A DNA stretch of 64,000 bases from assembly GCA_021813745.1 (NCBI GenBank), contig JAKAJO010000134.1, positions 1-64,000 on the forward strand. Reading direction: 5' to 3'. Within the stretch, counting starts at the first letter, position 1. Each line of letters starts with the position of its first letter. The position numbers and the translations under genes were made by a program. The notes beneath the pieces are model-generated. The model did not search any database, was not told the DNA's origin, and was given only the letters and a program-made list of their open reading frames with translations. Below are positions 52,167 to 64,000 of this stretch, piece by piece. This DNA comes from Acidobacteriota bacterium. GTDB lineage: Bacteria > Acidobacteriota > Terriglobia > Terriglobales > Acidobacteriaceae.

Positions 52167-53273
52167 ATGACGACTGAAGCAATCCCTACGTTGATGGCAT
52201 TTGACGATGCCTCGCTGAATCAGGCATTTGCCGCGCTCGAGCAGCAGGCGCGCGCCGACGCGGCCGCGCTCGCCACACCCGACGCTGTCGAAGCCTTTCG
52301 CCTCCACTGGCTCGGGCGCAAGCAGGGCCGCCTCAATGAGGTCTCTTCGCGCTGGCTCAAGGCCGCGCCGCCTGAGGCCAAAAAGGCCCTCGGCCAGCGG
52401 TTCAACGCCCTCAAGGCCATCGTGGAAGGCCTGCTCGACGCTGCCTCCGGCGCCGGCCCGACCGACGCCACCCTTGCTGCCGAGGCCATCGACATCACCC
52501 TGCCCGGCTCCCGCCGCCTGACCGGCGCAGAACACCCCATTACGAAGACGCTCAACGAAATCGTCAGCGTTTTTGCCGCGCTTGGGTACTCGGTCGGCGT
52601 CGGCCCCGAGGTCGAAACCGACTTCTACAACTTCGAGTGCATGAACTTTCCGCCCGGCCACCCCGCGCGCGACACGCAGGACACGCTCGTCGTCGCCAAT
52701 CAGGAGCGCCGCGCCCAGCGTGATCGTCTCCTGCTGCGCACCCACACCTCGCCCGTGCAGATGCGCACCATGGAGCAGCAGCCGCCGCCCGTCCGCATCG
52801 TCATCCCCGGCAAGGTCCACCGCAATGACGCGCAGGACGCCACGCATTCGCCCATCTTTCATCAAGTGGAAGGCCTCTGCGTCGACACCAACATCACCTT
52901 CAGCGACCTGAAGGGCACGCTCGATCACGCCATGAAAGCGCTCTTCGGCTCGTCTGTCAAGACGCGTTTCTTCCCGTCGTTCTTCCCGTTCACAGAGCCC
53001 AGTGCCGACGTGCAAATCAGCTGCATCTTTTGTGGAGGCAAGGGCTGCCGCAAGTGCAAGCACTCCGGCTGGATTGAGTTGCTCGGCTGCGGCATGGTCG
53101 ACCCCGCCGTCTTCGCCTTCGCGCAGGAAAAGCAGCCCGCCTACGACCCGAAGAAAATCTCCGGCTTCGCCTTCGGCATGGGCGTGGAGCGTATCGCCAT
53201 GATGAAGTACGGCATCAGCGAAATCGACCAATTCTACGCGGGCGATATGAGGTTTTTAGGTCAGTTTGCTTAG
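52167..53273 (+). CDS. pheS: Phenylalanyl-tRNA synthetase alpha subunit
   Basis: Class II motifs: FPPGHPARDTQDTLV, LRTHTSPVQMRTM, HQVEGLCVD, FAFGMGVERIAMMKYGISEIDQFY. Confidence 0.97.
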   Translation: MTTEAIPTLMAFDDASLNQAFAALEQQARADAAALATPDAVEAFRLHWLGRKQGRLNEVSSRWLKAAPPEAKKALGQRFNALKAIVEGLLDAASGAGPTDATLAAEAIDITLPGSRRLTGAEHPITKTLNEIVSVFAALGYSVGVGPEVETDFYNFECMNFPPGHPARDTQDTLVVANQERRAQRDRLLLRTHTSPVQMRTMEQQPPPVRIVIPGKVHRNDAQDATHSPIFHQVEGLCVDTNITFSDLKGTLDHAMKALFGSSVKTRFFPSFFPFTEPSADVQISCIFCGGKGCRKCKHSGWIELLGCGMVDPAVFAFAQEKQPAYDPKKISGFAFGMGVERIAMMKYGISEIDQFYAGDMRFLGQFA

Positions 53274-53306
53274 CAAGTCAGCAGGCCAGCAAGTTAGCAA
53301 GTCAGC
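53271..53306. repeat. Left octamer array of IVP element
   Basis: tagcaagt cagcaggc cagcaagt tagcaagt cagc; consensus YAGCAAGT. Confidence 0.85.
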
Positions 53307-53324
53307 ACAAAATGTGAATCGACA

Positions 53325-53690
53325 ATGACACGAACACGGTACTATCGGGACTTGGCAGCATGGCAAAAGTCGATGGCGCTGGCGAAGGAAATATACCGGG
53401 AGACTGAGGCGATGCCTAAGTCAGAAATCTATGGGCTCCAATCGCAGATACGGCGCTCAGCGGTTTCGGTCCCAAGCAATATTGCCGAGGGACATGGAAG
53501 ATTGAATGATGGGCATTTTCGACAGTTTCTCGCCAATGCTCGAGGTTCGCTTTTTGAACTGCAGACGCAACTTGAACTTGCCTCCGATTTGCACTTCATA
53601 GCAGGTGACAAATTTGAGGACTTAATGAAGAAAAGCGATGAAGTCGCGCGAATCATCAACGGGCTGCTTGCCACTCTGAGGGGCAACTGA
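53325..53690 (+). CDS. Four-helix bundle protein (S23/intervening-sequence protein family, TIGR02436-like)
   Basis: YYRDLAAWQKSMALAKEIYRETEAMPKSEIYGLQSQIRRSAVSVPSNIAEGHGR...FLANARGSLFELQTQLELA. Confidence 0.95.
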   Translation: MTRTRYYRDLAAWQKSMALAKEIYRETEAMPKSEIYGLQSQIRRSAVSVPSNIAEGHGRLNDGHFRQFLANARGSLFELQTQLELASDLHFIAGDKFEDLMKKSDEVARIINGLLATLRGN

Positions 53691-53710
53691 ACTTGAAGGG
53701 AGCCTACAGG

Positions 53711-53740
53711 CTCGCTAACTCGCTAACTTGCTGACCTGCT
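53711..53740. repeat. Right octamer array of IVP element (inverted)
   Basis: ctcgctaactcgctaacttgctgacctgct; reverse complement matches the left array 24/27. Confidence 0.85.
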
Positions 53741-53758
53741 CACACGGATTGAAAAGCA

Positions 53759-55864
53759 ATGAAGATTCTTACCAAGTGGCTCCGCGCCTATCTCCCTGAA
53801 CTCCCCGTCGACGACGCCCAGCTCGCCGAAGACCTCACCTTGCGCGGCATCGCCGTTGAAGGCATCTTCGACCTCGGCCCCGGCAACGGCTCGCTCTACG
53901 AGATGGACATCACCACCAACCGCGTCGACGCCATGAACCACTACGGCATCGCGCGCGAGGCCGCCGCCATCTACGGCGTCCCGCTACTCCCGCTCGACCT
54001 CACACTGCCCGCGCCCCAGCCCGCCGCCGCAGTCTTTCCTGTGCGCATTGAAGCCGAGGACGCCTGCGGCCGCTTCACCGCGCGCGTCCTGCGCAGCATC
54101 ACCGTCACCGACTCGCGCGACTGGTTCGCGCAGGCCGAAGTCGACACCTACTTCCGCTTGCTGGAGCAGAAGAAAATCTCCAGCGCCGTGGACGCCACCA
54201 ACTTCGTCTGGCTCGCCATGGGCCAGCCCACGCACGCTTTCGACCTGGACAAAATTGAAGGCGGCATCATCGTGCGCCGTGCCCGCAAAGGCGAAAAGCT
54301 CAAAACCCTCGACGGCATCGAGCGCACCCTCGACCCCGAAGATCTCGTCGTTGCCGACCACGCCAAGCCGCTCGCCCTCGCCGGCGTCATGGGCGGCTGG
54401 GACTCGATGATTACGCCCGCGACGAAGAACGTCCTCGTTGAAGCCGCATGGTTCGAGCCCATGGCCGTTCGCCGCACCGCGCGTCGCCATGGCTTGCACA
54501 CCGACGCCAGCCATCGCTTCGAACGCGGCGCCGACTTCGACGCCGCGCCCGCCGCGTCTGCACTCGTCAGCCGCATCCTGCTGGCAGCAGGCGGTTCCAT
54601 CGAGGGCGATCTCGTCGATGTCCGCGTGCCCGCTCTCGAAGCCCGCACCGCCGCGCGCAAGCCCATCGCGCTCGCACTCAGCGAAGTCCAGCGCATCCTC
54701 GGAAAGACTGTTGACGCCGAGGGCATCACCGCCGCCACCGTCGAAGGCGTCCTCGCCGCGCTGGGCTGCACGCTCGCGCCCGCAGCCACCGACGCATGGA
54801 GCGTCACGCTTCCGTCGTGGCGACTCGACGTCGAGCGCGAGATCGATCTTATTGAAGAGGTCGCGCGCGTCTACGGCTACAACCGCTTCGCCAACACACT
54901 GCCCGCCTTCGGCGGCGGCGTGACCGCGCTGCCGTGGGTACAGGCCGAGGCCGCCGTGCGCGACACGCTGCGCGCCGCCGGCTTCCACGAAGCCATCGCC
55001 AGCACCTTCTGCTCCGCGGCAGACGCTGCGCTCACCGCACCGCAGCCTGGCCTCGTCGTGCCGCTCGGCAACCCGCTCAGTGAAGAAGCCGGCGTGCTGC
55101 GTCCGTCCCTTGTGCCGGGCATGCTGGCCATGGTCGCCGGTAACCTGCATCGCGACGTGAGCGATGTGCGCCTCTTCGAAGTGGGCACGGTTTTCAGCGG
55201 CACCACGGACAAAGTCGACGAGCGGCCCGCGCTGGCCTTCGTCGCCGCCGGTCAGCTGCCCGAGCAGAGCCCGCTCCACCCCGCGCGCCTCATCGACTTC
55301 CACGATGTCAAGGGAGCCGTCGAGCAGATTCTCGCGCGCTTCCAGACGCGCACGGTCTACTTCGATCGCTTCCCGCCCGAGGCTGGCCTCACGCCCGCGT
55401 GGCTGCACCCGTACCGCTCCGCGCGTGTCGTAGCCGAGGGCACGACGGTCGGCTGGTTCGGCCAGTTGCATCCGCACGAAGCCGCGGCCCGCAAGCTCAA
55501 AGACGCGGTTCTCCTCGGCGAGCTCTATCTCGACCGCCTCTACAAGCTGCCGCTGCGCAAGCCCGCCGCGCGCGAACTCTCGCGCTTCCAGCCCGTCCGC
55601 CGCGATTTTTCCCTCGTTCTCGACCAGAGCATCGCGTGGGAGGAGATCGACGCCGCACTCGCCGCGCTCAACGTGCCCGAGATTGTCGACTGGCGCGTGC
55701 GCGAGGTCTTCCGCGATGCAAAGCTCGGTGCGCGCGACTACTCGCTGCTGCTTGGCGTCACCTTCCAGGCGGCTGATCGCACCCTGCGTGACGAGGAACT
55801 GCAAAGCTACCAGGCGCAGGTCATCGCCGCTGTGAACAAAGCTGGTGCGCGCCTGCGCAGTTAG
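53759..55864 (+). CDS. pheT: Phenylalanyl-tRNA synthetase beta subunit
   Basis: MKILTKWLRAYLPELPVDDAQLAEDLTLRGIAVEGI; B3/B4, B5, FDX-ACB domains. Confidence 0.97.
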   Translation: MKILTKWLRAYLPELPVDDAQLAEDLTLRGIAVEGIFDLGPGNGSLYEMDITTNRVDAMNHYGIAREAAAIYGVPLLPLDLTLPAPQPAAAVFPVRIEAEDACGRFTARVLRSITVTDSRDWFAQAEVDTYFRLLEQKKISSAVDATNFVWLAMGQPTHAFDLDKIEGGIIVRRARKGEKLKTLDGIERTLDPEDLVVADHAKPLALAGVMGGWDSMITPATKNVLVEAAWFEPMAVRRTARRHGLHTDASHRFERGADFDAAPAASALVSRILLAAGGSIEGDLVDVRVPALEARTAARKPIALALSEVQRILGKTVDAEGITAATVEGVLAALGCTLAPAATDAWSVTLPSWRLDVEREIDLIEEVARVYGYNRFANTLPAFGGGVTALPWVQAEAAVRDTLRAAGFHEAIASTFCSAADAALTAPQPGLVVPLGNPLSEEAGVLRPSLVPGMLAMVAGNLHRDVSDVRLFEVGTVFSGTTDKVDERPALAFVAAGQLPEQSPLHPARLIDFHDVKGAVEQILARFQTRTVYFDRFPPEAGLTPAWLHPYRSARVVAEGTTVGWFGQLHPHEAAARKLKDAVLLGELYLDRLYKLPLRKPAARELSRFQPVRRDFSLVLDQSIAWEEIDAALAALNVPEIVDWRVREVFRDAKLGARDYSLLLGVTFQAADRTLRDEELQSYQAQVIAAVNKAGARLRS

Positions 55865-55923
55865 CTGCGGGAATGCACACAAATGGCGCTATACTTGCAC
55901 GGAAAGGATGCGCCGCGGAGGGT

Positions 55924-56292
55924 ATGAAGATGACGCAGACATTCTGGGAGAGTGAAGTCGCGGAGCAGGAGCAGCCGGAGATGAAACAAGCTGCCAAAGC
56001 TGCGGTATCGCAGACCGCGCCCGATGCGGATGAAGCCCCACTCGCCCTCAGCGCCGACGATTTCTCCGCGCTCGAAGAGCGCATCGTGCGCGCTGTTGAA
56101 CTCGTCAAGCGTGAGCGCCAGGCCCGCAGCGAAGCCGAAGAGCGCGCCGCCAAAGCGGAAGCGGCGCTCGAGTCCCAGACCCCTCTCGTTAACCAGCTTC
56201 AGCAGCAACTCCGTACGCTGCGCGCTGAACGCGACCGGGTTCGTCAGCGCGTTGAGCGCCTGCTCTCTCAATTGGATGCCTTGGAGCTATGA
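55924..56292 (+). CDS. Coiled-coil protein upstream of zapA (ZapB-like)
   Basis: ELVKRERQARSEAEERAAKAEAALESQTPLVNQLQQQLRTLRAERDRVRQRVERLLSQLDAL. Confidence 0.7.
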   Translation: MKMTQTFWESEVAEQEQPEMKQAAKAAVSQTAPDADEAPLALSADDFSALEERIVRAVELVKRERQARSEAEERAAKAEAALESQTPLVNQLQQQLRTLRAERDRVRQRVERLLSQLDALEL

Positions 56293-56299
56293 GGTTTTG

Positions 56300-56626
56300 A
56301 TGGCCAGGAAGAATTCCCCGCAGCAGCAGCAACCGCAAACCGCATACACCACCGTCTCCATCTACGACCAGACCTATCACCTCATCGGGCAGGATCCGGA
56401 TCACATCCGCAGCCTCGCCGCGCAGGTCGACGCCAAAATGCGTGCCGTTGCTGCGCAGGGCCGCACCGTCGACTCGCTGCGTGTCGCCGTCCTTGCCGCG
56501 CTCAACCTTGCCGATGAACTCTCGCAGACCGTCGGCGCCGATGCGCGCAAAGGCCACAACCGCGCCGCCAGCTTGCGCGGATTGCTCGATGAAGTCCTCG
56601 AAGCCGATCTCAAAACCGGCTCGTAG
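56300..56626 (+). CDS. zapA: Cell division protein ZapA
   Basis: TTVSIYDQTYHLIGQDPDHIRSLAAQVDAKMRAVAAQGRTVDSLRVAVLAALNLADEL. Confidence 0.85.
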   Translation: MARKNSPQQQQPQTAYTTVSIYDQTYHLIGQDPDHIRSLAAQVDAKMRAVAAQGRTVDSLRVAVLAALNLADELSQTVGADARKGHNRAASLRGLLDEVLEADLKTGS

Positions 56627-56707
56627 AACGGATTCCCAATTCAGTTTGACGCAGTCCAATCCGGGGCGCTGAGGGTGTTACCACATCCGCGCACCAGCCC
56701 GCAAGAC

Positions 56708-56736
56708 TTGCAATTCGGCGCCGTTGCCCCTACTAT
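56708..56736 (+). promoter_or_regulatory. Candidate sigma70 promoter for ncRNA
   Basis: TTGCAA-N17-TACTAT. Confidence 0.5.
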
Positions 56737-56742
56737 CCGCTT

Positions 56743-56940
56743 AAGTAGACCGGCCTGCAAAGCAGGTGGGTCGATAACGCTGGTTGAACCAACATTCATG
56801 AACAGGAGCTCGACTCGACAATCGGTTCTGTGTGCCGTGTCCGCCAGTCCGGAATGCCTAAGGAACCGCGGAGAGCTCCACCGTCTTAGGACGGGTTCAC
56901 CAGCGCATCACTCACGGCCCAGTGGGTCGGCTTCTACTCC
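56743..56940 (+). ncRNA. ssrS: Structured ncRNA, candidate 6S RNA
   Basis: Intergenic, immediately after zapA; 5' AGTAGACCGG pairs with 3' TCGGcTTCTACT; internal ggagctc/gagctcc and cggttc/gaaccg stems; ~198 nt. Confidence 0.55.
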
Positions 56941-56971
56941 TTTCTCCACCTGAGCAGTTATTCTGGCTTCA

Positions 56972-57790
56972 GTGCATCCCGTCCTCTTCCACTTCGGTCC
57001 GGTTCTGATTCCTTCTTATGGCGTCATGACCGCACTCGGCCTGTTGTTTGCCCTCGGCCTGTGTCTGCGCACGGCCCGCATTGCGGGCCTCATGCCCGCA
57101 CAGCTATGGAATCTCAGCATCATGGCTCTTTTCGTCGCTCTCGCCGGATCGCGCCTCCTGCTCATCGCCATCAACTGGACCGTCCTGCGCAGTCATCCCG
57201 CCTGGTTTCTTGGCCTGGCGATGATTCATCATCCGCTCATCGCCGTCATCGCTGCGTCGCTTGCCCTGCTGACCGCCTTCATCTATGCGCTTCGCGTTCG
57301 CCTGCCGATCCTCGACGCCGCCGACGCCCTCGCAGCACCGGTCGCGCTCGGTCTGGCATTTGAACAGTTCGGCTCGCTCCTTGCAGGTTCCGGCTTCGGG
57401 ATTGAGACCAGCGAACGCTGGTCCGTCGTCTACACCAGTCCCATCGCCGCCCGTTGGAGCGGAGTGCCCCTCGGCGTGCCGCTGCATCCTGTCCAGCTCT
57501 ACGCGGCTCTCGGCTTCCTTACCCTCGCCCTCGCAATGCTCGTCTGGCTTCCCTCGCGCAGTCAGCGGGGCGATATCGCCGGACTCGCCCTCGTCGCAGC
57601 GAGCATCATCATCTTCTTCACTGAACTGTTACGCGACCCCGCCGGCCGAGGGTCCTTCCTGCAAGGTGCTTTCAACGGCCCTCAGATTGGAGCCATCCTC
57701 CTTTTGCTGGCCGGTGCACTCCTTCTGCGCGAACGCCCTGCGGCGCGACTCGCTGCCCGTGCCGCATCCGCAGGGGCCTCACATGAGTGA
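56972..57790 (+). CDS. lgt: Prolipoprotein diacylglyceryl transferase (GTG start)
   Basis: FGPVLIPSYGVMTALGLLFALGL; VPLHPVQLYAAL; ELLRDPAGRG. Confidence 0.85.
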   Translation: MHPVLFHFGPVLIPSYGVMTALGLLFALGLCLRTARIAGLMPAQLWNLSIMALFVALAGSRLLLIAINWTVLRSHPAWFLGLAMIHHPLIAVIAASLALLTAFIYALRVRLPILDAADALAAPVALGLAFEQFGSLLAGSGFGIETSERWSVVYTSPIAARWSGVPLGVPLHPVQLYAALGFLTLALAMLVWLPSRSQRGDIAGLALVAASIIIFFTELLRDPAGRGSFLQGAFNGPQIGAILLLLAGALLLRERPAARLAARAASAGASHE

Positions 57791-58895
57791 CCTCCAAACC
57801 ATCTCGGCGCCCCCTGAAGCAGCCGGAGAGCGGCTCGACCAATTCCTCACCACGCAGCTTGAGGGCATCAGCCGCTCGCGCGTGCAACTGCTCGTCGACC
57901 AGGGCGATGTGCTCGTTGACGGAATGCAAGTCAAGCCCTCGCACAAGCTCCGCGGCGGCGAGAAGATCGTTGTCACCGGAGAACCTCATCCCGCCCCGCT
58001 CAAAGCCGAGCCGGAAGACATCCCCCTCCGCATCGTTTATGAGGACGACGATATCGCCGTCATCGACAAGCCGGCCGGCATGATGGTCCACGCCGGCGCC
58101 GCGCAGACCAGTGACGCCCGCAGCCGTGGTACCCTCGTCAACGCATTGCTCTTTCACTTCCACGCGCTTTCCTCCACTGGCGGGGAATTGCGTCCCGGCA
58201 TCGTCCACCGCCTCGACAAGGAGACCAGCGGCCTCATCATCGTCGCCAAGAATGACCGCGCCCACGCCGCTCTCGCCGGACAGTTCTCTGGGCGCGAAGT
58301 CCACAAGACCTACATCGCGCTCGTCCATGGCGCCCTCGCCCGCGACAAGGGCACCATCACTTCCGCCATCGCGCGCGATCCTGTTCGCCGCACCCGCATG
58401 ACTACGCGGCCAAGCGAAAATGCCCGCTCCGCCGTCTCTCACTATGAGGTGGTGCAGCGGCTCACAACGCGCTTCGGCAAGTTCACGCTGCTGCGCGTCC
58501 GCATTGAGACGGGCCGCACACACCAGATTCGTGTCCACATGGCCTCCATCGGCCACCCCGTCGTGGGCGACACTCTCTATGGCGCTGCCGGCCAACTCAC
58601 TGAGCAGCAACCCGCCGGCATGGCCGCCACGCGCCGCAGGCCCTCACCAGAGCGTCTCCGCCTCGACCGAAACTTTCTCCACGCCGCACGTCTCGAGTTC
58701 ACACATCCCGTGAGCGGTAAGCGGCTCCAGTTCGATTCGCCACTGCCTGCTCAACTCGAAGACTTTCTTGCCGGTCTTCAGCCGCCTACACAGCCCAGTT
58801 CCGCCGCGGCCGCAACCACAGGCCAGCCCCACCCGCCGAGCGAAACCAAAGTTGCGCCGACCAGGCCGGCAGGCAGGAAACGATTGATAAAATGA
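57783..58895 (+). CDS. rluD: RluA/RluD-family 23S rRNA pseudouridine synthase
   Basis: S4 domain; GIVHRLDKETSGLIIVAKND; RIETGRTHQIRVHMASIGHPVVGD; overlaps lgt stop. Confidence 0.92.
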   Translation: MSDLQTISAPPEAAGERLDQFLTTQLEGISRSRVQLLVDQGDVLVDGMQVKPSHKLRGGEKIVVTGEPHPAPLKAEPEDIPLRIVYEDDDIAVIDKPAGMMVHAGAAQTSDARSRGTLVNALLFHFHALSSTGGELRPGIVHRLDKETSGLIIVAKNDRAHAALAGQFSGREVHKTYIALVHGALARDKGTITSAIARDPVRRTRMTTRPSENARSAVSHYEVVQRLTTRFGKFTLLRVRIETGRTHQIRVHMASIGHPVVGDTLYGAAGQLTEQQPAGMAATRRRPSPERLRLDRNFLHAARLEFTHPVSGKRLQFDSPLPAQLEDFLAGLQPPTQPSSAAAATTGQPHPPSETKVAPTRPAGRKRLIK

Positions 58896-58902
58896 GGTCC
58901 AT

Positions 58903-59946
58903 ATGATTCGAAAGCAGTCCAGTCTTGCGCTGGCGGCGCTGTTGTGCACAGTTTCCCTGCAGGCGCAGCAACCCGCTGTGGCCTCCTCTACCCCTGCGCC
59001 TGCACCGCAGGCTTCCGCCTCTGCACAACGCCAGCCGCCTGCCGCTCAGGCCGGCAAGGCGCAGGCAAGCCAGCCTCCGGTTGGGCAGGATCAGTCAGGT
59101 GACACTGCCCCCGTCATCAAAGTCGGCGTCAACGAAGTGAATCTCATCTTCACCGTGACCGACAAGCACGGCCACTACATCCCCAATCTCCAGCAGAGCG
59201 ACTTTGCCCTCCTCGACAATCAGCGGGCCCCGGCGCGCGTCACTTCCTTCCGGCAACAGATCAACCTGCCCTTGCGCGTGGGCATCGTAATTGACACCAG
59301 TACCTCCATTCGCACGCGCTTCAAGTTTGAGCAGCAGTCCGCCATCGAGTTTCTGCTCGAAGTGCTCAAGTCCCGCAGTGATCGCGCCTTCGTGATGGGT
59401 TTCGACGTCACGCCCGACGTCACCCAGGACTGGACCAACAACCTCGACGGCCTCGAATCCGGCATCAACGACCTGCACCCCGGCGGCGGCACCGCGCTGT
59501 TTGATGCGGTCTACTCCGCTTGCCGCGATAAGCTCCTTGACGTCGCCCGTGGCCAGGAACCCGTGCGCAAAGCCATGATCCTGCTCTCCGACGGCGACGA
59601 CAACCAGAGCCACGTCTACCCCGACGAAGCCATCAAAATGTGCCAGCGCGCAGAGACCATCATCTACGCCATCAGCACCAACTGGACACCCAGCCGCGGC
59701 AAAGGCGACGACGTGCTTGCCCGCATGGCCGAAGAAACCGGTGGTCGCGTCTTCTTCCCTCCATCCGTTGAAGATGTCTACAACGCATTCAAGGGCATTG
59801 AAGAAGAATTGCGCAGCCAGTACGCGCTCACCTACGAGCCCGCCGACTTCAAATACGACGGCTCCTTCCGCACCATCTATCTCTACTGCAATGACCGCCG
59901 CTACATCGCACGCACCCGTAAAGGCTACTTCGCGCCGCGACAATGA
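58903..59946 (+). CDS. VWFA domain protein (Acidobacteria-type)
   Basis: LPLRVGIVIDTSTSIRTRFKFEQQSAIEFL; MILLSDGDDNQS. Confidence 0.9.
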   Translation: MIRKQSSLALAALLCTVSLQAQQPAVASSTPAPAPQASASAQRQPPAAQAGKAQASQPPVGQDQSGDTAPVIKVGVNEVNLIFTVTDKHGHYIPNLQQSDFALLDNQRAPARVTSFRQQINLPLRVGIVIDTSTSIRTRFKFEQQSAIEFLLEVLKSRSDRAFVMGFDVTPDVTQDWTNNLDGLESGINDLHPGGGTALFDAVYSACRDKLLDVARGQEPVRKAMILLSDGDDNQSHVYPDEAIKMCQRAETIIYAISTNWTPSRGKGDDVLARMAEETGGRVFFPPSVEDVYNAFKGIEEELRSQYALTYEPADFKYDGSFRTIYLYCNDRRYIARTRKGYFAPRQ

Positions 59947-59960
59947 AGTCGCTTCTCCGC

Positions 59961-59994
59961 ATCAAGAGCCGGTCTCGCGACCGGCTCTTTGATG
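59961..59994 (+). terminator. Intrinsic terminator-like hairpin
   Basis: AAGAGCCGGTC-tcgc-GACCGGCTCTT. Confidence 0.7.
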
Positions 59995-60154
59995 GGCGCC
60001 TTTGCAATTGAAAGAATCCCATTTCGGGTCAGGCAAGGCTCCGTCTTCCCATTCCTGCGCGTATGCAGATCTCTTTTGCTGGGGCCGTGTTTGGTGCGCC
60101 AGCATCTGCGATGAAATAGGCAGAAGAGATTCCGAAACCAAGGGGACAACTCCG

Positions 60155-60622
60155 GTGATCCGGCAGGCCATCTCATGCGACGTCTGCGGCGCTGAAAAGC
60201 AGCACACCAACCACTGGTTCGTGGCCTACAGTCACGGTGCCGAGCTGCGCGTGAGCGGCTGGATTGCCGGCAAGCGGCTGCGCGCCGGCGCCAAGCACCT
60301 GTGTGGGCAAACCTGCCTGCACAAGCTGGTCGATGAGTTCCTGGCACGCACCGTCTCCGCGTCCGCCCAAACCGTGCCTAATGTGGATCGTGCTTCCGCT
60401 GCGCTCACCACCGCACCCCGCGGAAACTTCGAGTCAATGCCAGAGCCCCATCTTGATTTCGACGAGTTCGAGTCCTCGGCTCGCCTCATCCCCACGCCTG
60501 ACCTGCTCGCTTTCGCCACACGCTACTGGCACGCCGAAGCCTGGAAGCGCGAACGCGAGCGAACCCAGCGCAGCGATGCGCGCACCGCCGCGCGCGCGCC
60601 GCATCAACGCAACATCGCGTGA
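60155..60622 (+). CDS. Hypothetical protein with N-terminal CxxC zinc-ribbon-like motif (GTG start)
   Basis: CDVCGAEKQHTNHWF...GAKHLCGQTCLHKLVDEF. Confidence 0.6.
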   Translation: MIRQAISCDVCGAEKQHTNHWFVAYSHGAELRVSGWIAGKRLRAGAKHLCGQTCLHKLVDEFLARTVSASAQTVPNVDRASAALTTAPRGNFESMPEPHLDFDEFESSARLIPTPDLLAFATRYWHAEAWKRERERTQRSDARTAARAPHQRNIA

Positions 60623-60632
60623 TGCAATCCGG

Positions 60633-63855
<3,223 letters not shown>

Positions 63856-63892
63856 CCGTGTCCGACCCGGACTCAAATCTTTACATTGCCCG

Positions 63893-63912
63893 GATGAACA
63901 TTTTTGTTCATC
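63893..63912. repeat. Short perfect inverted repeat
   Basis: GATGAACA-tttt-TGTTCATC. Confidence 0.5.
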
Positions 63913-64000
63913 GCGTATGCATCCTGTGGTTGACCCACCTGCAACTGACCCTCAGAATAAGGAGAAGCATCTCAGCCCCGGTTCCAATCCCAGGGACACC

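Noticed and set aside
53984-55882. 632-aa minus-strand ORF
   Set aside because: Fully antisense to pheT; high-GC codon-bias shadow ORF with no domain-like features.
56750-56790. tRNA-like segment (cctgcaaagcagg, ggttgaacc)
   Set aside because: No acceptor stem, no proper 7-nt anticodon loop and no CCA end; better explained as part of the structured ncRNA.
57285-57782. N-terminal extension of the rluD ORF
   Set aside because: Out-of-frame overlap with lgt; Ser/Pro-rich non-homologous sequence. True start taken as ATG 57783.

Overview
The window reads as a chromosomal segment of a high-GC bacterium, most likely Acidobacteriota/Terriglobia (inference from gene families only: VWFA-related Acidobacteria protein, ECF sigma + Ser/Thr kinase-TPR pair, FG-GAP/ASPIC-TPR protein, many glycoside hydrolases). 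From left to right it contains: (i) 0.6-13.5 kb, a nitrogen-oxide/redox island with a multihaem cytochrome, an FG-GAP/ASPIC/TPR protein, a RIC-type di-iron repair protein, and a tightly coupled minus-strand operon (small membrane protein, Rieske, two 4Fe-4S ferredoxins, molybdopterin oxidoreductase, NarI/DsrM-like membrane protein, NarK-type transporter), divergent from an FmdE-like gene; (ii) 14-23 kb, secreted hydrolases (esterase, GH54-like multidomain protein, alpha/beta hydrolase, GH79-like); (iii) 23.3-25.5 kb, an AmgK-like kinase fused to a RapZ C-terminal domain, followed by a MurU-like nucleotidyltransferase; (iv) 25.5-48 kb, a CocE hydrolase, ECF sigma/kinase, giant Ig-like lipoprotein, TetR-HlyD-DHA2 efflux, GH3, carboxylesterase, MFS, AI-2E family permease and MtaB; (v) 49-64 kb, housekeeping genes: infC (apparent ATC start), an inserted lipoprotein gene, rpmI, rplT, pheS, a four-helix-bundle (S23/IVP) gene flanked by inverted octamer arrays, pheT, a coiled-coil protein, zapA, a 6S-like ncRNA locus, lgt, rluD, VWFA, ligA. 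No rRNA, tRNA, CRISPR array or transposase was recognised. The most unusual signal is the IVP-gene element between pheS and pheT. All calls are from reading the sequence; no database search was run.
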